Of a DNA stretch of 64,000 nucleotides, positions 24,612 to 33,368 are shown one piece after another (position 1 is the stretch's first letter; each line of letters starts with the position of its first letter). The stretch is from Olsenella profusa DSM 13989. Lineage in GTDB: Bacteria > Actinomycetota > Coriobacteriia > Coriobacteriales > Atopobiaceae. The stretch lies in assembly GCF_030811115.1 (NCBI RefSeq), contig NZ_JAUSQK010000001.1:1426001-1490000 (forward strand), read 5' to 3'. Under the pieces are notes generated by a model. It did not search any database, was not told where the DNA came from, and worked only from the letters and a program-made list of their open reading frames with translations. Made by a program: the position numbers and the translations under genes.

Positions 24612-26594
24612 ATGAGCACAACCAGGAGAAGCTTTCTTGCCGCCACAGGCGTTGCCCTTGGGGCGCTCGGCCTTGCCGCCTGCACGCCTCAGCAGCAGGA
24701 CGACCAGCAGCCCGCCGATACCTCGACGGACAGCAGCGAACAGCAGGTTGACCCCAGCGAGTTCAAGGACCTCGAGCTCAACGACTCCTCATGGCAGTAC
24801 GATACGGACAACGACTGCTACTACCAGCTGGGCCTCAAGTACTGCCTCAAACCTGCGAGCGAGAAGTACGAGTCGCTTGCCATCTTCGTGCCGGGCGCCT
24901 ACTTCGATGCCGAGAAGTCCGGTGACGCCTACAAGTGCACGCCCAAGAAGGATGGCGTGGTCGGCTCGCTCAACCCCGCCTCCGCACCGGCCGTGATGCC
25001 CATCAACTCCGTGCGCCTCTCCGCCCAGGCGTGTCCCGAGGCCTACGGCTACGCGGGGCTGGAGCGCTACCTTTCCGCGGGCATGGTCTACGTGTACGCC
25101 GGCTTCCGCGGCCGTTCTGCCGGCATCGAGAGCGGCTCTAAGGAGATGTACCCGGGCGGCGCCCCCTGGCCGGTCGTTGATCTCAAGGCCGCCGTGCGCT
25201 ACCTACGCTATAACGCTGGCAAACTGCCCTTCAACCCCGATCGCATCATCTCGTTTGGCTATGGCATGGGCGGTGGCGCCAGCGCGGCGTTGGGCGCCCT
25301 GGGCGACAGTGACCTCTATGCCAAGTATCTTACGGCCATCGGCGCGGCCACGCACGATGCCGAGGGCAATACCCTCTCCGACAGAGTCTATGGATCCGCC
25401 ACCTGGTGCCCCCTCACCTCGTTTGACACGCAGGATGCTGCCTACGAATGGATGATGGGCCAATTTGCCTCCACGGACACGCGCGCGGACGGAACCTGGA
25501 CCAAGCTGCTCTCCACACATCTTGCCGCTGCCTATGGCGACTACGTCAACACCATGGACCTGCGGGGCGATGGGGGAGAGGCGCTGACGCTCAACGCCGT
25601 GAACGATGGAACCTACCTTGATGGCAGCTACTACGAGTACGTGCTCAGCGTCATCACCAACGCGGCAAGCGACTTCTTCAACAGCACGAGCTTTCCGTAC
25701 ACCTACACGCCCAGCCAGCTGGGTGACCCCTGCTTTCCGGGCGATCCCAACCTCGTGGCCGACAGCGCCGAGGCGGCGGATGCCGCCACCACCGAGGAGG
25801 GCACGACGTCCTCGAACCAGGGCTCCCAGCAGGGTGAGGGCTCCTCCTCGTCGCAACCGCAGGAGCAGAATGGTGTCTCATCCGTGAACTCGACGGTCTA
25901 CGATTCCATCGACAGCTACCTCAACTCCCTCAACAGCGGTAACCGCTGGATCACCTACAGTTCGGGCAGGGGTGCGGCGCGCATCTCCAGCCTGTGGGAC
26001 TTCGTCACGCACTGCCGTCCGGCGTCGCGCTCGGTGTGTGCGTTCGACATGATCGACCTCAGCTCCAGCATCAATCAGCTCTTCGGCATTGGCGAGGAGT
26101 CCACCCTCCACTTTGACCAGACGGTGTCCGATCTCCTCAAGGACCATCAGGACGAGTACGCAAAGATCGTGGGCTTTGACAAGGCTCTGCCCGATGCTTG
26201 GGAGGCTGACCTCCAGAAGATCGACGCCGAAGAGGCAAGCATGGCGGATCGTGTGAGCGCCATGAACCCGCTCTACACCCTGAGCGGCCATTACGACGGC
26301 TATGGCAAGGCTGCCGTCGCACCCTATTGGCGCATCAACTCGGGCCTCGCCCAGACCAATGCCGCCATCTGCGGTGAGCTCAACCTTGCCCTCGCCCTCA
26401 AGCAGTATGATGGCGTCCAGAGCGTGGCCTATCAGCCGGTGTGGGGTTGCGGCTTCGAGCTTGCGGAGCGCAGCGGCGACGCCCAGGACAACCTTGTCGC
26501 GTGGATTCTCTCATGCTGCCCGCAGGTGGAGAATGCCGGCGCTGATGAGTCGGCTGACCCATCCGATGAGGATAGTGACGGTTCTGCCTCGTAG
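24612..26594 (+). CDS. Lipoprotein with subtype-B tannase fold, catalytic triad lost
   Basis: 660 residues from ATG 24612 (GGGAGG four bases upstream). Signal: TRRSFLAATGVALGALGLAAC, a twin-arginine-like lipoprotein signal with lipobox LAAC. After a Gln/Ser/Asp-rich linker the body follows subtype-B tannases: AIFVPGAYF, YVYAGFRGRSAGIESG, APWPVVDLKAAVRYLRYN, DRIISFGYGMGGGASAALG. The nucleophile motif, GTSAGG in tannases, is GYGMGG here (about residue 216), so Ser is Gly. The C-terminal WRINSGLAQTNA and VWGCGFELAERSGD align with the tannase Asp and His segments (RHGTIDRDTS, PWGQGHGGDYD), and both residues are also changed. An Asp/Ser/Gln-rich insert lies near residues 385-430. Probably a surface binding protein rather than an esterase; this is inference. 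Confidence 0.75.
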   Translation: MSTTRRSFLAATGVALGALGLAACTPQQQDDQQPADTSTDSSEQQVDPSEFKDLELNDSSWQYDTDNDCYYQLGLKYCLKPASEKYESLAIFVPGAYFDAEKSGDAYKCTPKKDGVVGSLNPASAPAVMPINSVRLSAQACPEAYGYAGLERYLSAGMVYVYAGFRGRSAGIESGSKEMYPGGAPWPVVDLKAAVRYLRYNAGKLPFNPDRIISFGYGMGGGASAALGALGDSDLYAKYLTAIGAATHDAEGNTLSDRVYGSATWCPLTSFDTQDAAYEWMMGQFASTDTRADGTWTKLLSTHLAAAYGDYVNTMDLRGDGGEALTLNAVNDGTYLDGSYYEYVLSVITNAASDFFNSTSFPYTYTPSQLGDPCFPGDPNLVADSAEAADAATTEEGTTSSNQGSQQGEGSSSSQPQEQNGVSSVNSTVYDSIDSYLNSLNSGNRWITYSSGRGAARISSLWDFVTHCRPASRSVCAFDMIDLSSSINQLFGIGEESTLHFDQTVSDLLKDHQDEYAKIVGFDKALPDAWEADLQKIDAEEASMADRVSAMNPLYTLSGHYDGYGKAAVAPYWRINSGLAQTNAAICGELNLALALKQYDGVQSVAYQPVWGCGFELAERSGDAQDNLVAWILSCCPQVENAGADESADPSDEDSDGSAS

Positions 26595-26753
26595 CCTGCA
26601 TGTCAGGGCTGCCGGTCGTTCCACGTGGGATGCGGGTGTCCTGTTTCCGCACGAAGAACCTCTGGGCGCACGGGGCAGCCCAGGCCCTTGCTCGAATACA
26701 ATGAACATCCCACTGAGCGATCTCGTCCCGTGTGCGTACCCGAAGGAGCACTC

Positions 26754-27050
26754 ATGGCAGATAGCACCGATACCTCGAAGTCTCGTATCATCATCACCGT
26801 CTTGGGCAGCGACCGCTCTGGCATCGTGGCCGCGGTGGCCGGCGTGCTTGCACGGCATGACGTGAACATCCTCGATATCTCGCAGACCATCCTGCAGGGC
26901 ATCTTCACTATGACCATGCTCGCCGATCTGGGCGATCATACCGAAGACTTCCTGACCATCCAGCAGGAGCTCGATCAGCTCGTGGGTGAGCTGGGCGTGC
27001 AGATCTCCATGCAGCGCGAAGAGGTGTTCAACTTCATGTACCGCCTGTAG
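26754..27050 (+). CDS. ACT domain-containing protein
   Basis: 98 residues from ATG 26754, preceded by GAAGGAGC. Nearly all of it is one ACT domain: RIIITVLGSDRSGIVAAVAGVLARHDVNIL, ISQTILQGIFTMTMLADL, with a C-terminal helix region ending FNFMYRL. It matches the UPF0237-type stand-alone ACT proteins that are thought to bind amino acids and regulate metabolism; no ligand is established. In related genomes such genes often precede a large DUF711-type gene; here citrate synthase follows after 87 bases. Confidence 0.88.
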   Translation: MADSTDTSKSRIIITVLGSDRSGIVAAVAGVLARHDVNILDISQTILQGIFTMTMLADLGDHTEDFLTIQQELDQLVGELGVQISMQREEVFNFMYRL

Positions 27051-27137
27051 GCCCATGGCGCGGGCGCGGCGGGTAGGCATGCGTGTGAGGAGGGGCGATG
27101 TCCACAGAGGATCAAGAGCGGCACGGGAGGTAGTCTC

Positions 27138-28598
27138 ATGAGCATTGGCAGAGCCGTGGAAGGCCGTAGGCAGCGCAAGCTGTTTCTCACGCGCAAGGAC
27201 ACGTCTGCGCTCACGCACATTGCCGACGCCTATCCCATGCCGTCGGAGGGGTTGGGTCGCCCGCCCGAGTCCGATCAGCTCTACGAGGGCATGCAGAACA
27301 TGGATCGCGTGCCCGACCAGCTCTATGAGGAGCGCAACGTCAAGCGCGGCCTGCGCAATGCGGATGGTTCGGGCGTGCTGGTGGGCCTCACCACCATCTC
27401 GGACGTCCATGGCTACACCAGGGTGGACGGCAGGGTCGTCCCGGATGAGGGACAGCTGAGATACCGCGGCTATACGATTGACGACCTGGTACGAGGCACG
27501 CACGATGCGGGTCGCTTTGGCTATGAGGAGGTTGCTTACCTGCTGCTTTCCGGCTCGCTCCCCACACGGCCGCAGATGGATGACTTCCGCGCGCGCATCG
27601 GTGTCCGTCGCCAGCTGCCCGAGGGCTATCTGGACATCTTCCCGCGCACCACCTACAGCCATTCCATCATGAACGTCCTGCAGCGCGCGACGCTTTTGCT
27701 CTACGCCTTCGATCGCGACCCGGACGACACGGCTCCCACACACGAGATCGACGTGGCACTCTCCCTCCTGGGTCGCTGGCCGCGTGCCGCATCCATTGCG
27801 CATCAGGCCTATGTCGCCGAGCAGGAGGGCACGCGCCTGCGCATCCCGCCCGCACGCGAGGGCTACACCATGGCCGAGACGATCCTGGATGTCATCCATG
27901 CCGACGAGGGCTTCTCGCGCGAGGAGGCCATGCTGCTCGACGTCATGCTCATGCTGCATGCGGAGCATGGTGGTGGCAACAACTCCACGTTCTCATGCCG
28001 CGTGCTCTCGTCCTCGGGAACCGATGCCTACAGCACCTATGCGGCGGCCCTGGGATCGCTCAAGGGGCCTCGGCACGGTGGTGCCAACGCCAAGGCCGGT
28101 GCCATGATAAATGACATCGCCGGCAACGTGCGCGACTGGACGAGTGACGACGAGGTGGCGGGGTATCTCGCGCGCATCCTCAGGGGCGAGGCCTTCGACC
28201 ACTCGGGCCTCATCTATGGCTTGGGCCATGCCGTCTATACCGTGACCGACCCACGCGCCGAGATCGTGAAGGCCTATGCCCATGAGCTTGCCGAGAAGAA
28301 GGGTCAGCTGGACAAGCTCGAGCTCATCGAACGCGTAGAGCGCCTGGGGCCGAAGGTCATGCGCGGTGTGCGTCACATCACCAAGCCCATCTCCACCAAC
28401 ATCGACATGTATACGGGCTTCGTATACTCCATGCTGGGGATTCCGGAGGATCTCTACACGCCGCTCTTTGCACTCGCGCGCTCCGCGGGCTGGGCGGCTC
28501 ACCGCATGGAGGAACTCTATGGACCGGCACGCATCATCCGTCCCGCGTACAGCACCTATATGGATGACCGCCCCTACGTTCCCATCGAGGAGCGCTAG
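27138..28598 (+). CDS. Citrate synthase (citrate/2-methylcitrate synthase family)
   Basis: 486 residues. GQLRYRGYTIDDL is the N-terminal family signature. The catalytic His of the AEHGGGNNSTFSCR block, the second His in YGLGHAVYTVTDPRAE and the C-terminal substrate-binding region (WAAHRMEEL) are present; the catalytic Asp region was not pinned down. It condenses acetyl-CoA with oxaloacetate, or possibly propionyl-CoA. The protein has a 60-residue N-terminal extension compared with compact bacterial types. No other TCA gene is nearby, so it probably feeds 2-oxoglutarate/glutamate synthesis in a fermentative cell. Its stop codon overlaps the convergent regulator's stop in a shared CTAG. Confidence 0.9.
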   Translation: MSIGRAVEGRRQRKLFLTRKDTSALTHIADAYPMPSEGLGRPPESDQLYEGMQNMDRVPDQLYEERNVKRGLRNADGSGVLVGLTTISDVHGYTRVDGRVVPDEGQLRYRGYTIDDLVRGTHDAGRFGYEEVAYLLLSGSLPTRPQMDDFRARIGVRRQLPEGYLDIFPRTTYSHSIMNVLQRATLLLYAFDRDPDDTAPTHEIDVALSLLGRWPRAASIAHQAYVAEQEGTRLRIPPAREGYTMAETILDVIHADEGFSREEAMLLDVMLMLHAEHGGGNNSTFSCRVLSSSGTDAYSTYAAALGSLKGPRHGGANAKAGAMINDIAGNVRDWTSDDEVAGYLARILRGEAFDHSGLIYGLGHAVYTVTDPRAEIVKAYAHELAEKKGQLDKLELIERVERLGPKVMRGVRHITKPISTNIDMYTGFVYSMLGIPEDLYTPLFALARSAGWAAHRMEELYGPARIIRPAYSTYMDDRPYVPIEER

Positions 28599-29494
28599 AT
28601 GCATCCCCCCTGCAGGGGATCAAGCTGTTCCGAGTAGTCTGCTTTCGTTGTTGCGATCGCCTGACGCATCTTGTGCAGAGTCTCGGACACCTGGGGCAAC
28701 CTGAACATCACTGCGGTGTAGAGCGTGTCGACCAGAGCAAGCTGGGAAATGCGGCTTGAGAGCGACTCAGAGCGATAGCCTGTCTCGTCCGAGATGGAGA
28801 CGAGGGCCACATCCGCATTGTCTAGGAGCTTGCTCGAGGGATAGCTGGTGATTACAATTGTGTGCGCGCCGGCGCCCTTTGCGATGGCAGAGAGATGAAT
28901 CATCTCTCTGGTGAGTCCTGTATGGCTGATGATGATGGCACAGTCATCTGGCCCCATGACGGATGCCTGCATGAGCTGCAGATGATAGTCCTGGGCGAAC
29001 TGCGAACGAAGGGGGGAGCGGAGAAACTTCTGGTAGGCATCGTAAGCGACCGCATTTGACTCTCCGCAGCCATGGAACGACACCCTCGTAGACGCCAGGA
29101 GGATATCAATGGCGTTCGACATCGCCTTGGGATCCTGAAGGCGCAGCGTGTCCTCGAGAGATTTGATGCTCGACTGGAACACGTGTTGAGTTATGGTCGA
29201 GATATCGTCATCCGGGCATATGTTCTCGTGAACGGACGTCTGCGGATCGTAAGCGTCGGCGAGTAAGTCGTCGCGAAAGTCTCTGAACCCCTGGTAGTCC
29301 AATCGCTTGGCGAACTTGAAGATGGTTGATTCTGCGAGTCGAAGCTTCGAGGCCATCTCGCTGATCGTCATGCGAGAGGCTTCGACCGGGTTGTCAAGGA
29401 TAAACCGGGCGATTTTCTGCTCCTTCGGTGTGAAAACTGACGAAGAAGACTTGATTTTGAGAAGCACTGCCGGGGCTGCACTCATCGTGCTCAT
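28595..29494 (-). CDS. MurR/RpiR-family transcriptional regulator
   Basis: 299 residues. N-terminal RpiR helix-turn-helix (FTPKEQKIARFILDNP, MASKLRLAESTIFKFAKRLDYQGF) and a C-terminal SIS sugar-phosphate-binding domain (VSFHGCGESNAVAYDAYQKF, GPDDCAIIISHTGLTREMI, VITSYPSSKL). It is transcribed divergently from gnd and the PTS operon across a 224-base AT-rich region with a 19-bp tandem repeat, so it very likely controls that operon in response to a phosphosugar intermediate. Start ATG 29494 or 29485; neither has a strong ribosome site. Confidence 0.9.
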   Translation of the reverse strand: MSTMSAAPAVLLKIKSSSSVFTPKEQKIARFILDNPVEASRMTISEMASKLRLAESTIFKFAKRLDYQGFRDFRDDLLADAYDPQTSVHENICPDDDISTITQHVFQSSIKSLEDTLRLQDPKAMSNAIDILLASTRVSFHGCGESNAVAYDAYQKFLRSPLRSQFAQDYHLQLMQASVMGPDDCAIIISHTGLTREMIHLSAIAKGAGAHTIVITSYPSSKLLDNADVALVSISDETGYRSESLSSRISQLALVDTLYTAVMFRLPQVSETLHKMRQAIATTKADYSEQLDPLQGGCI

Positions 29495-29538
29495 CCAATC
29501 TCAAAAAAACGTTGTTTTTACTAAAGCCAATTATAGAA

Positions 29539-29576
29539 ATGATCGGCTGGTTATTAAATGATTGGCTGGTTATTGT
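29539..29576. promoter_or_regulatory. 19-bp tandem direct repeat, candidate RpiR operator
   Basis: ATGATCGGCTGGTTATTAA (29539-29557) is followed directly by ATGATTGGCTGGTTATTGT (29558-29576), 16 of 19 identical, in the divergent region between the RpiR-type gene and gnd. The surroundings are very AT-rich, including a near-palindrome AAAAACGTTGTTTTT at about 29506-29520. Confidence 0.55.
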
Positions 29577-29718
29577 CAGAAAGACCAATACCGCAAATTG
29601 AAACAAAAAATTTCGACATTAAAGCTACAAATTAGAAAAAAATAGTCTAGAATAAGACGAGCTTTAAGAGTTCCTGTGTATTGCGTTGTCCAGAGAAGTC
29701 TCTTGAAAGGGGAGTGCT

Positions 29719-31152
29719 ATGGGCAGTTATGTCGGCGTAATCGGCATGGGGGTCATGGGACAGAGCTTGGCGCTCAACATAGCTAACCATGGCTATACTG
29801 TCTCGGTTTACAACCGTCACGGCGAGGCTACCAAGGACTTCATGGAGAGTCGCGTCAAGACACAGAAGGATAAAGTCACCGCCGTATACGAGCTCAAGGA
29901 CTTCGTTGACTCGCTTGAGGCTCCCCGCAAGGTTATCCTCATGGTCAAGGCAGGACCTGTGGTCGACGCAGTTGTCGACAGCCTTCTTCCCTTTCTCAGC
30001 GAGGGTGACATCGTTATCGATGCCGGCAACTCCTATTACAAGGACACGAGCCGTCGTATGGCGGACTATGCCAAGAAGGGAATCAGCTTCTTCGGTATGG
30101 GCGTGTCTGGAGGCGAGAAGGGCGCCCTCGTCGGACCGTCCATCATGCCCAGTGGCGACAAAGAGCTTTATGACAACTACCTCAGTAAGCTGCTGACCGA
30201 CATCTCGGCCCATACCGATGACGGCAGCCCCTGTTGCGACTACATCGGCCCGGAGGGCTCCGGCCAGTATGTCAAGATGGTGCATAATGGTATCGAGTAC
30301 GGTGATATCCAGATCATCGACGAAGCATACTTCATCATGAAGAACGTGCTTGGCATGAGCAACGCCGAGATGGCGGACATCTTTGAGAGCTGGAACAACG
30401 GCCGCCTGGACTCCTTCCTGATAGAGATAACCTACAAAATTCTTCGCGAGAAGGACCCTGATACGGGCGATGACCTCATCGACCACATCTTGGACGAAGC
30501 GGCCCAGAAGGGTACGGGCATGTGGACGGCAATTGAGGGCCTCGAGATGCACCTGGCCATTCCTACCATGGCAGAGGCTGTTTTCGCACGTAACCTATCG
30601 GCCGTGAAGGACGAGCGCGTCATTGCCTCCAAGGTATTCACTGACAAGCCCGTCGTGAGTGTCGAGGACAGGGGGGCACTGCTCGTAGATCTTGAGCAAG
30701 CTGTATACGCGAGCAAGATTATGTCCTACGCGCAGGGGTTCCAACTCTTGAACAGGGCATCCCACGAGCATGGCTGGAACCTCAAACTTGGAGACATCGC
30801 CCTGCTCTGGCGCGAGGGCTGCATCATCCGCGCGAAGTTCCTCGGCCGTATCAAGGCGGCATACGATCAAAGTGACGGTAAGGTTCAGAACCTCATGCTC
30901 ACCGATGAGTTCCGTGACGAGATTAAGATGTCCGTGCCTGGGTGGCGTCGCGTGGTAGTCAAGGCAATAGAAGCTGGCGTCTATGCTCCGACCCTTGCCA
31001 ACTCCCTCATGTATTTCGATGGCTATACGTGTGAGTTCCTCTCCGCCAATCTTTGTCAGGCACAGCGGGACTGGTTCGGGGCTCACGCCTATCACCGTGA
31101 CGACCAGCCTCACGATCTCTCCTTCCACCATAAGTGGGAAGAGCTGGACTGA
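29719..31152 (+). CDS. gnd: 6-phosphogluconate dehydrogenase, decarboxylating
   Basis: 477 residues, full family length. Rossmann motif VGVIGMGVMGQSLALNI with an NR pair (VYNRHGE) after beta-2, suggesting NADP preference; IDAGNSYYKDT, GMGVSGGEKGALVGPSIMPSG and catalytic KMVHNGIEYGDIQ (Lys and Glu/His of the active site); C-terminal RDWFGAHAYHR. It oxidises and decarboxylates 6-phosphogluconate to ribulose-5-P. It is the first gene of the PTS operon (AAGGGGAG site), not with pentose-phosphate genes, indicating a dedicated role in breaking down an imported sugar acid. Codon use is AT-richer than the flanking core genes. Confidence 0.93.
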   Translation: MGSYVGVIGMGVMGQSLALNIANHGYTVSVYNRHGEATKDFMESRVKTQKDKVTAVYELKDFVDSLEAPRKVILMVKAGPVVDAVVDSLLPFLSEGDIVIDAGNSYYKDTSRRMADYAKKGISFFGMGVSGGEKGALVGPSIMPSGDKELYDNYLSKLLTDISAHTDDGSPCCDYIGPEGSGQYVKMVHNGIEYGDIQIIDEAYFIMKNVLGMSNAEMADIFESWNNGRLDSFLIEITYKILREKDPDTGDDLIDHILDEAAQKGTGMWTAIEGLEMHLAIPTMAEAVFARNLSAVKDERVIASKVFTDKPVVSVEDRGALLVDLEQAVYASKIMSYAQGFQLLNRASHEHGWNLKLGDIALLWREGCIIRAKFLGRIKAAYDQSDGKVQNLMLTDEFRDEIKMSVPGWRRVVVKAIEAGVYAPTLANSLMYFDGYTCEFLSANLCQAQRDWFGAHAYHRDDQPHDLSFHHKWEELD

Positions 31153-31190
31153 ACAGAGCAACCTTCGTCGAGAAAAATGGGAGCAGACAG

Positions 31191-31634
31191 ATGCTTGAGA
31201 ACTGGTTGAATAAAGAGTGTATCGCCCTGAATGTTGATGCCCAGGATTGTCGTCAGGCAATACAGGTCGGTGGAGACCTCCTTGTTGCAAATGGAAAGGC
31301 AGAGAAATCATTCGTTGCTGCCATGATTGATGCTGTTACCGAATTAGGGCCGTACATGGTTGTCGCCCCTGGGATTGCGATTCCCCACGCACGTCCCGAA
31401 AGTGGTGCCAAGGCAGTTGCCCTCAGCCTGGTGACATTAAAAAATCCGGTTAGCTTTGGCAATCCGGAAAATGACCCCGTGTGGCTCGTGACCTGCCTGT
31501 GTGCATTGGATTCGGAGTCACATATCGAACTCCTGCAGCGCCTTGTAAACCTCCTTGCTGACGATGAAGCGGTGAGTCAGATAAGAAATTCTAAGGATAT
31601 TGAATATGTTATGAATTTGATTTCAAAGTATTAG
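31191..31634 (+). CDS. PTS EIIA component, fructose/mannitol-ascorbate type
   Basis: 147 residues from ATG 31191. PTS_EIIA_2 fold with the phosphorylatable histidine in APGIAIPHARPESGA. The VLAKNPVSFG-like segment (LKNPVSFGNPENDPV) and terminal helix match UlaC/SgcA-type proteins. It receives phosphate from HPr and passes it to the IIB protein encoded 50 bases downstream. Frame is open upstream to 31134, overlapping gnd, but the ATG at 31191 has GGGAGC upstream and fits the family start. Confidence 0.9.
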   Translation: MLENWLNKECIALNVDAQDCRQAIQVGGDLLVANGKAEKSFVAAMIDAVTELGPYMVVAPGIAIPHARPESGAKAVALSLVTLKNPVSFGNPENDPVWLVTCLCALDSESHIELLQRLVNLLADDEAVSQIRNSKDIEYVMNLISKY

Positions 31635-31683
31635 GGAGGAGGAATTAAACCCGCTGGTGCACATCCGAGCAAAGGAGAGATTC

Positions 31684-31983
31684 ATGGGAAAGAGATATAG
31701 CATCACCGCACTCTGTGGCATGGGGCTTGGCACGAGTAGTCTTGCTCGCATGGCAATCATGGATTATGCCAAGAGCCGTGGAATTGATGCGAACGTGACC
31801 GTCGCTGACATTGGTAGCGTCAAGGGAATCACGAGCGACATCATCATAACCACTAAGAGTATGGCGAGCCATATTCCCAACTCTGTGAGCGAGCAATCCA
31901 CCGTCATTCTCGTTACGAACCTCATCAAGAAGGATGAAATCAACTCGAAGTTGGACGAGTACTTCTCCTCAATCAGCTCATAG
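31684..31983 (+). CDS. PTS EIIB component, ascorbate type
   Basis: 99 residues. The phosphocysteine lies in the opening loop ITALCGMGLGTSSLARMA (Cys about residue 11), as in UlaB/SgaB. Rest is a small alpha/beta fold with SDIIITTKSMA and VILVTNLI strands. Strong AAAGGAGAG ribosome site. Relays phosphate from EIIA to the sugar bound by the IIC component encoded next. Confidence 0.9.
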   Translation: MGKRYSITALCGMGLGTSSLARMAIMDYAKSRGIDANVTVADIGSVKGITSDIIITTKSMASHIPNSVSEQSTVILVTNLIKKDEINSKLDEYFSSISS

Positions 31984-32023
31984 CGCATCTTATGTCCGAG
32001 CGAACTCACTTAAAGGAGTAGCC

Positions 32024-33328
32024 ATGGAATTGCTTAGCAGTGTTGGTAACTTCATTATTTTTCAAATACTCGATCAGGCACCTATTTTCCTTGGCCTCAT
32101 CACCCTCGTGGGTATGCTTCTCCAGAAATCCAAGGGGTCCGAAATCTTTGATGCCGTCATCAAGACCGTTGTTGGCATGCTTATTCTGAGCGCAGGTGCC
32201 AACCTCATTTCTGGAACCATCACTCCGGTCATGCAGCTTCTCAATAATGTGGTCGGCGTCAGCGGCGTCATGCCCATGAACGAGGCTGCTTTCGGTGTTG
32301 CCATGGCATCAATGGCTGAAACCGCCGTGACCATCTTTGTTTTCGGCTTCCTAATCCATCTTGTCCTTGTTTATCTCATTCCCAACAAAGGCATGAAGAA
32401 TGTGTACCTCACGGCGCACATGATGCTCTACCTTGCCATCTTCCTGGCCCTTACTGTGAATTCCACGCTAGGTATCGAGGATATCCCTCTGATTGTCGTT
32501 TCTTCTGTCCTCGCGGCGCTTTATTGGACGTTCACGCCTGCGATTCCGCGCGCCCTTGGTAAGAAGTACTTCGGTGAGGACTTTACCCTGGGTCATGCCC
32601 AGCAGTTCGGCACCCTTATCGGCGCTCTCTGTGGCAAGCTATTCAAGAGTCGTGCCGAGGAGGAGGATGCTGACAATATCGTTCTTCCCGGTGGCCTCTA
32701 TCTTTTCCAGGACGTAACCCTGGCGCTCTCCCTCATCATGCCTATCCTTTTTGTGATTATCGGTGTGGTGGTTGGCGAGGATCAGGTCATGACTCTTGCG
32801 GGTACCCAGAACTGGATCATCTTCCTCCTGATGCAGGGCCTTCAGTTCGCCGCTGGCGTTGCGGTAATGCTCTATGGAGTGCGCATGTTCTTGAACTCAA
32901 TCATTCCTGCCTTCAAGGGTATTTCCGAGAAGCTCATTCCTAACTCGGTTCCTGCACTTGACTGTCCCGTCTTGTACCCTTACAGCCCTTCTGGCGCAAT
33001 GTTCGGCTTCCTGGGCTCCATTCCCGCAGGTATCCTCGTGTGCCTGCTTACGGTTGTACTCGGCTCCTCGGTAGTCGTCTTTCCAAGTCCCATCATCCTC
33101 TTCTTCGATGGGTGCACCATCGGCGTGTTTGGTAACAAGTATGGTGGTTGGAAAGGTGCGCTATTGGGTGGTTTCGTCTCCAGTCTTATCGCACACTTTG
33201 CCATTATTCCGCTGTATCCAATGATGGGCTCTCTCTTTGGCTCTGGTCTCATGTTTAGCAACATCGACTATGCGGTTCTCTGGTTGCCTCTCCTTCTTAT
33301 CTTCAAGTTTATCGGTAGCCTCATCTGA
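32024..33328 (+). CDS. PTS EIIC component, ascorbate-type (UlaA/SgaT family)
   Basis: 434 residues from ATG 32024 (AAAGGAG upstream), about ten membrane spans. Family features: FLGLITLVGMLLQKS near the N-terminus, NNVVGVSGVMPMNEAAF, VLVYLIPNKGMKNVYLTAHMM, PNSVPALDCPVLYPYSPSGAMFGF, and GCTIGVFGNKYGGWKG. It forms the membrane channel of a phosphotransferase importing L-ascorbate in characterised cases. No UlaG-type metallo-beta-lactamase lactonase, UlaD, UlaE or UlaF gene is present, so the substrate may be a different sugar acid or lactone. Confidence 0.9.
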   Translation: MELLSSVGNFIIFQILDQAPIFLGLITLVGMLLQKSKGSEIFDAVIKTVVGMLILSAGANLISGTITPVMQLLNNVVGVSGVMPMNEAAFGVAMASMAETAVTIFVFGFLIHLVLVYLIPNKGMKNVYLTAHMMLYLAIFLALTVNSTLGIEDIPLIVVSSVLAALYWTFTPAIPRALGKKYFGEDFTLGHAQQFGTLIGALCGKLFKSRAEEEDADNIVLPGGLYLFQDVTLALSLIMPILFVIIGVVVGEDQVMTLAGTQNWIIFLLMQGLQFAAGVAVMLYGVRMFLNSIIPAFKGISEKLIPNSVPALDCPVLYPYSPSGAMFGFLGSIPAGILVCLLTVVLGSSVVVFPSPIILFFDGCTIGVFGNKYGGWKGALLGGFVSSLIAHFAIIPLYPMMGSLFGSGLMFSNIDYAVLWLPLLLIFKFIGSLI

Positions 33329-33368
33329 CTGAGGCCCTGTCGACGCGATGCTTGAGCGGAGGGTGACC

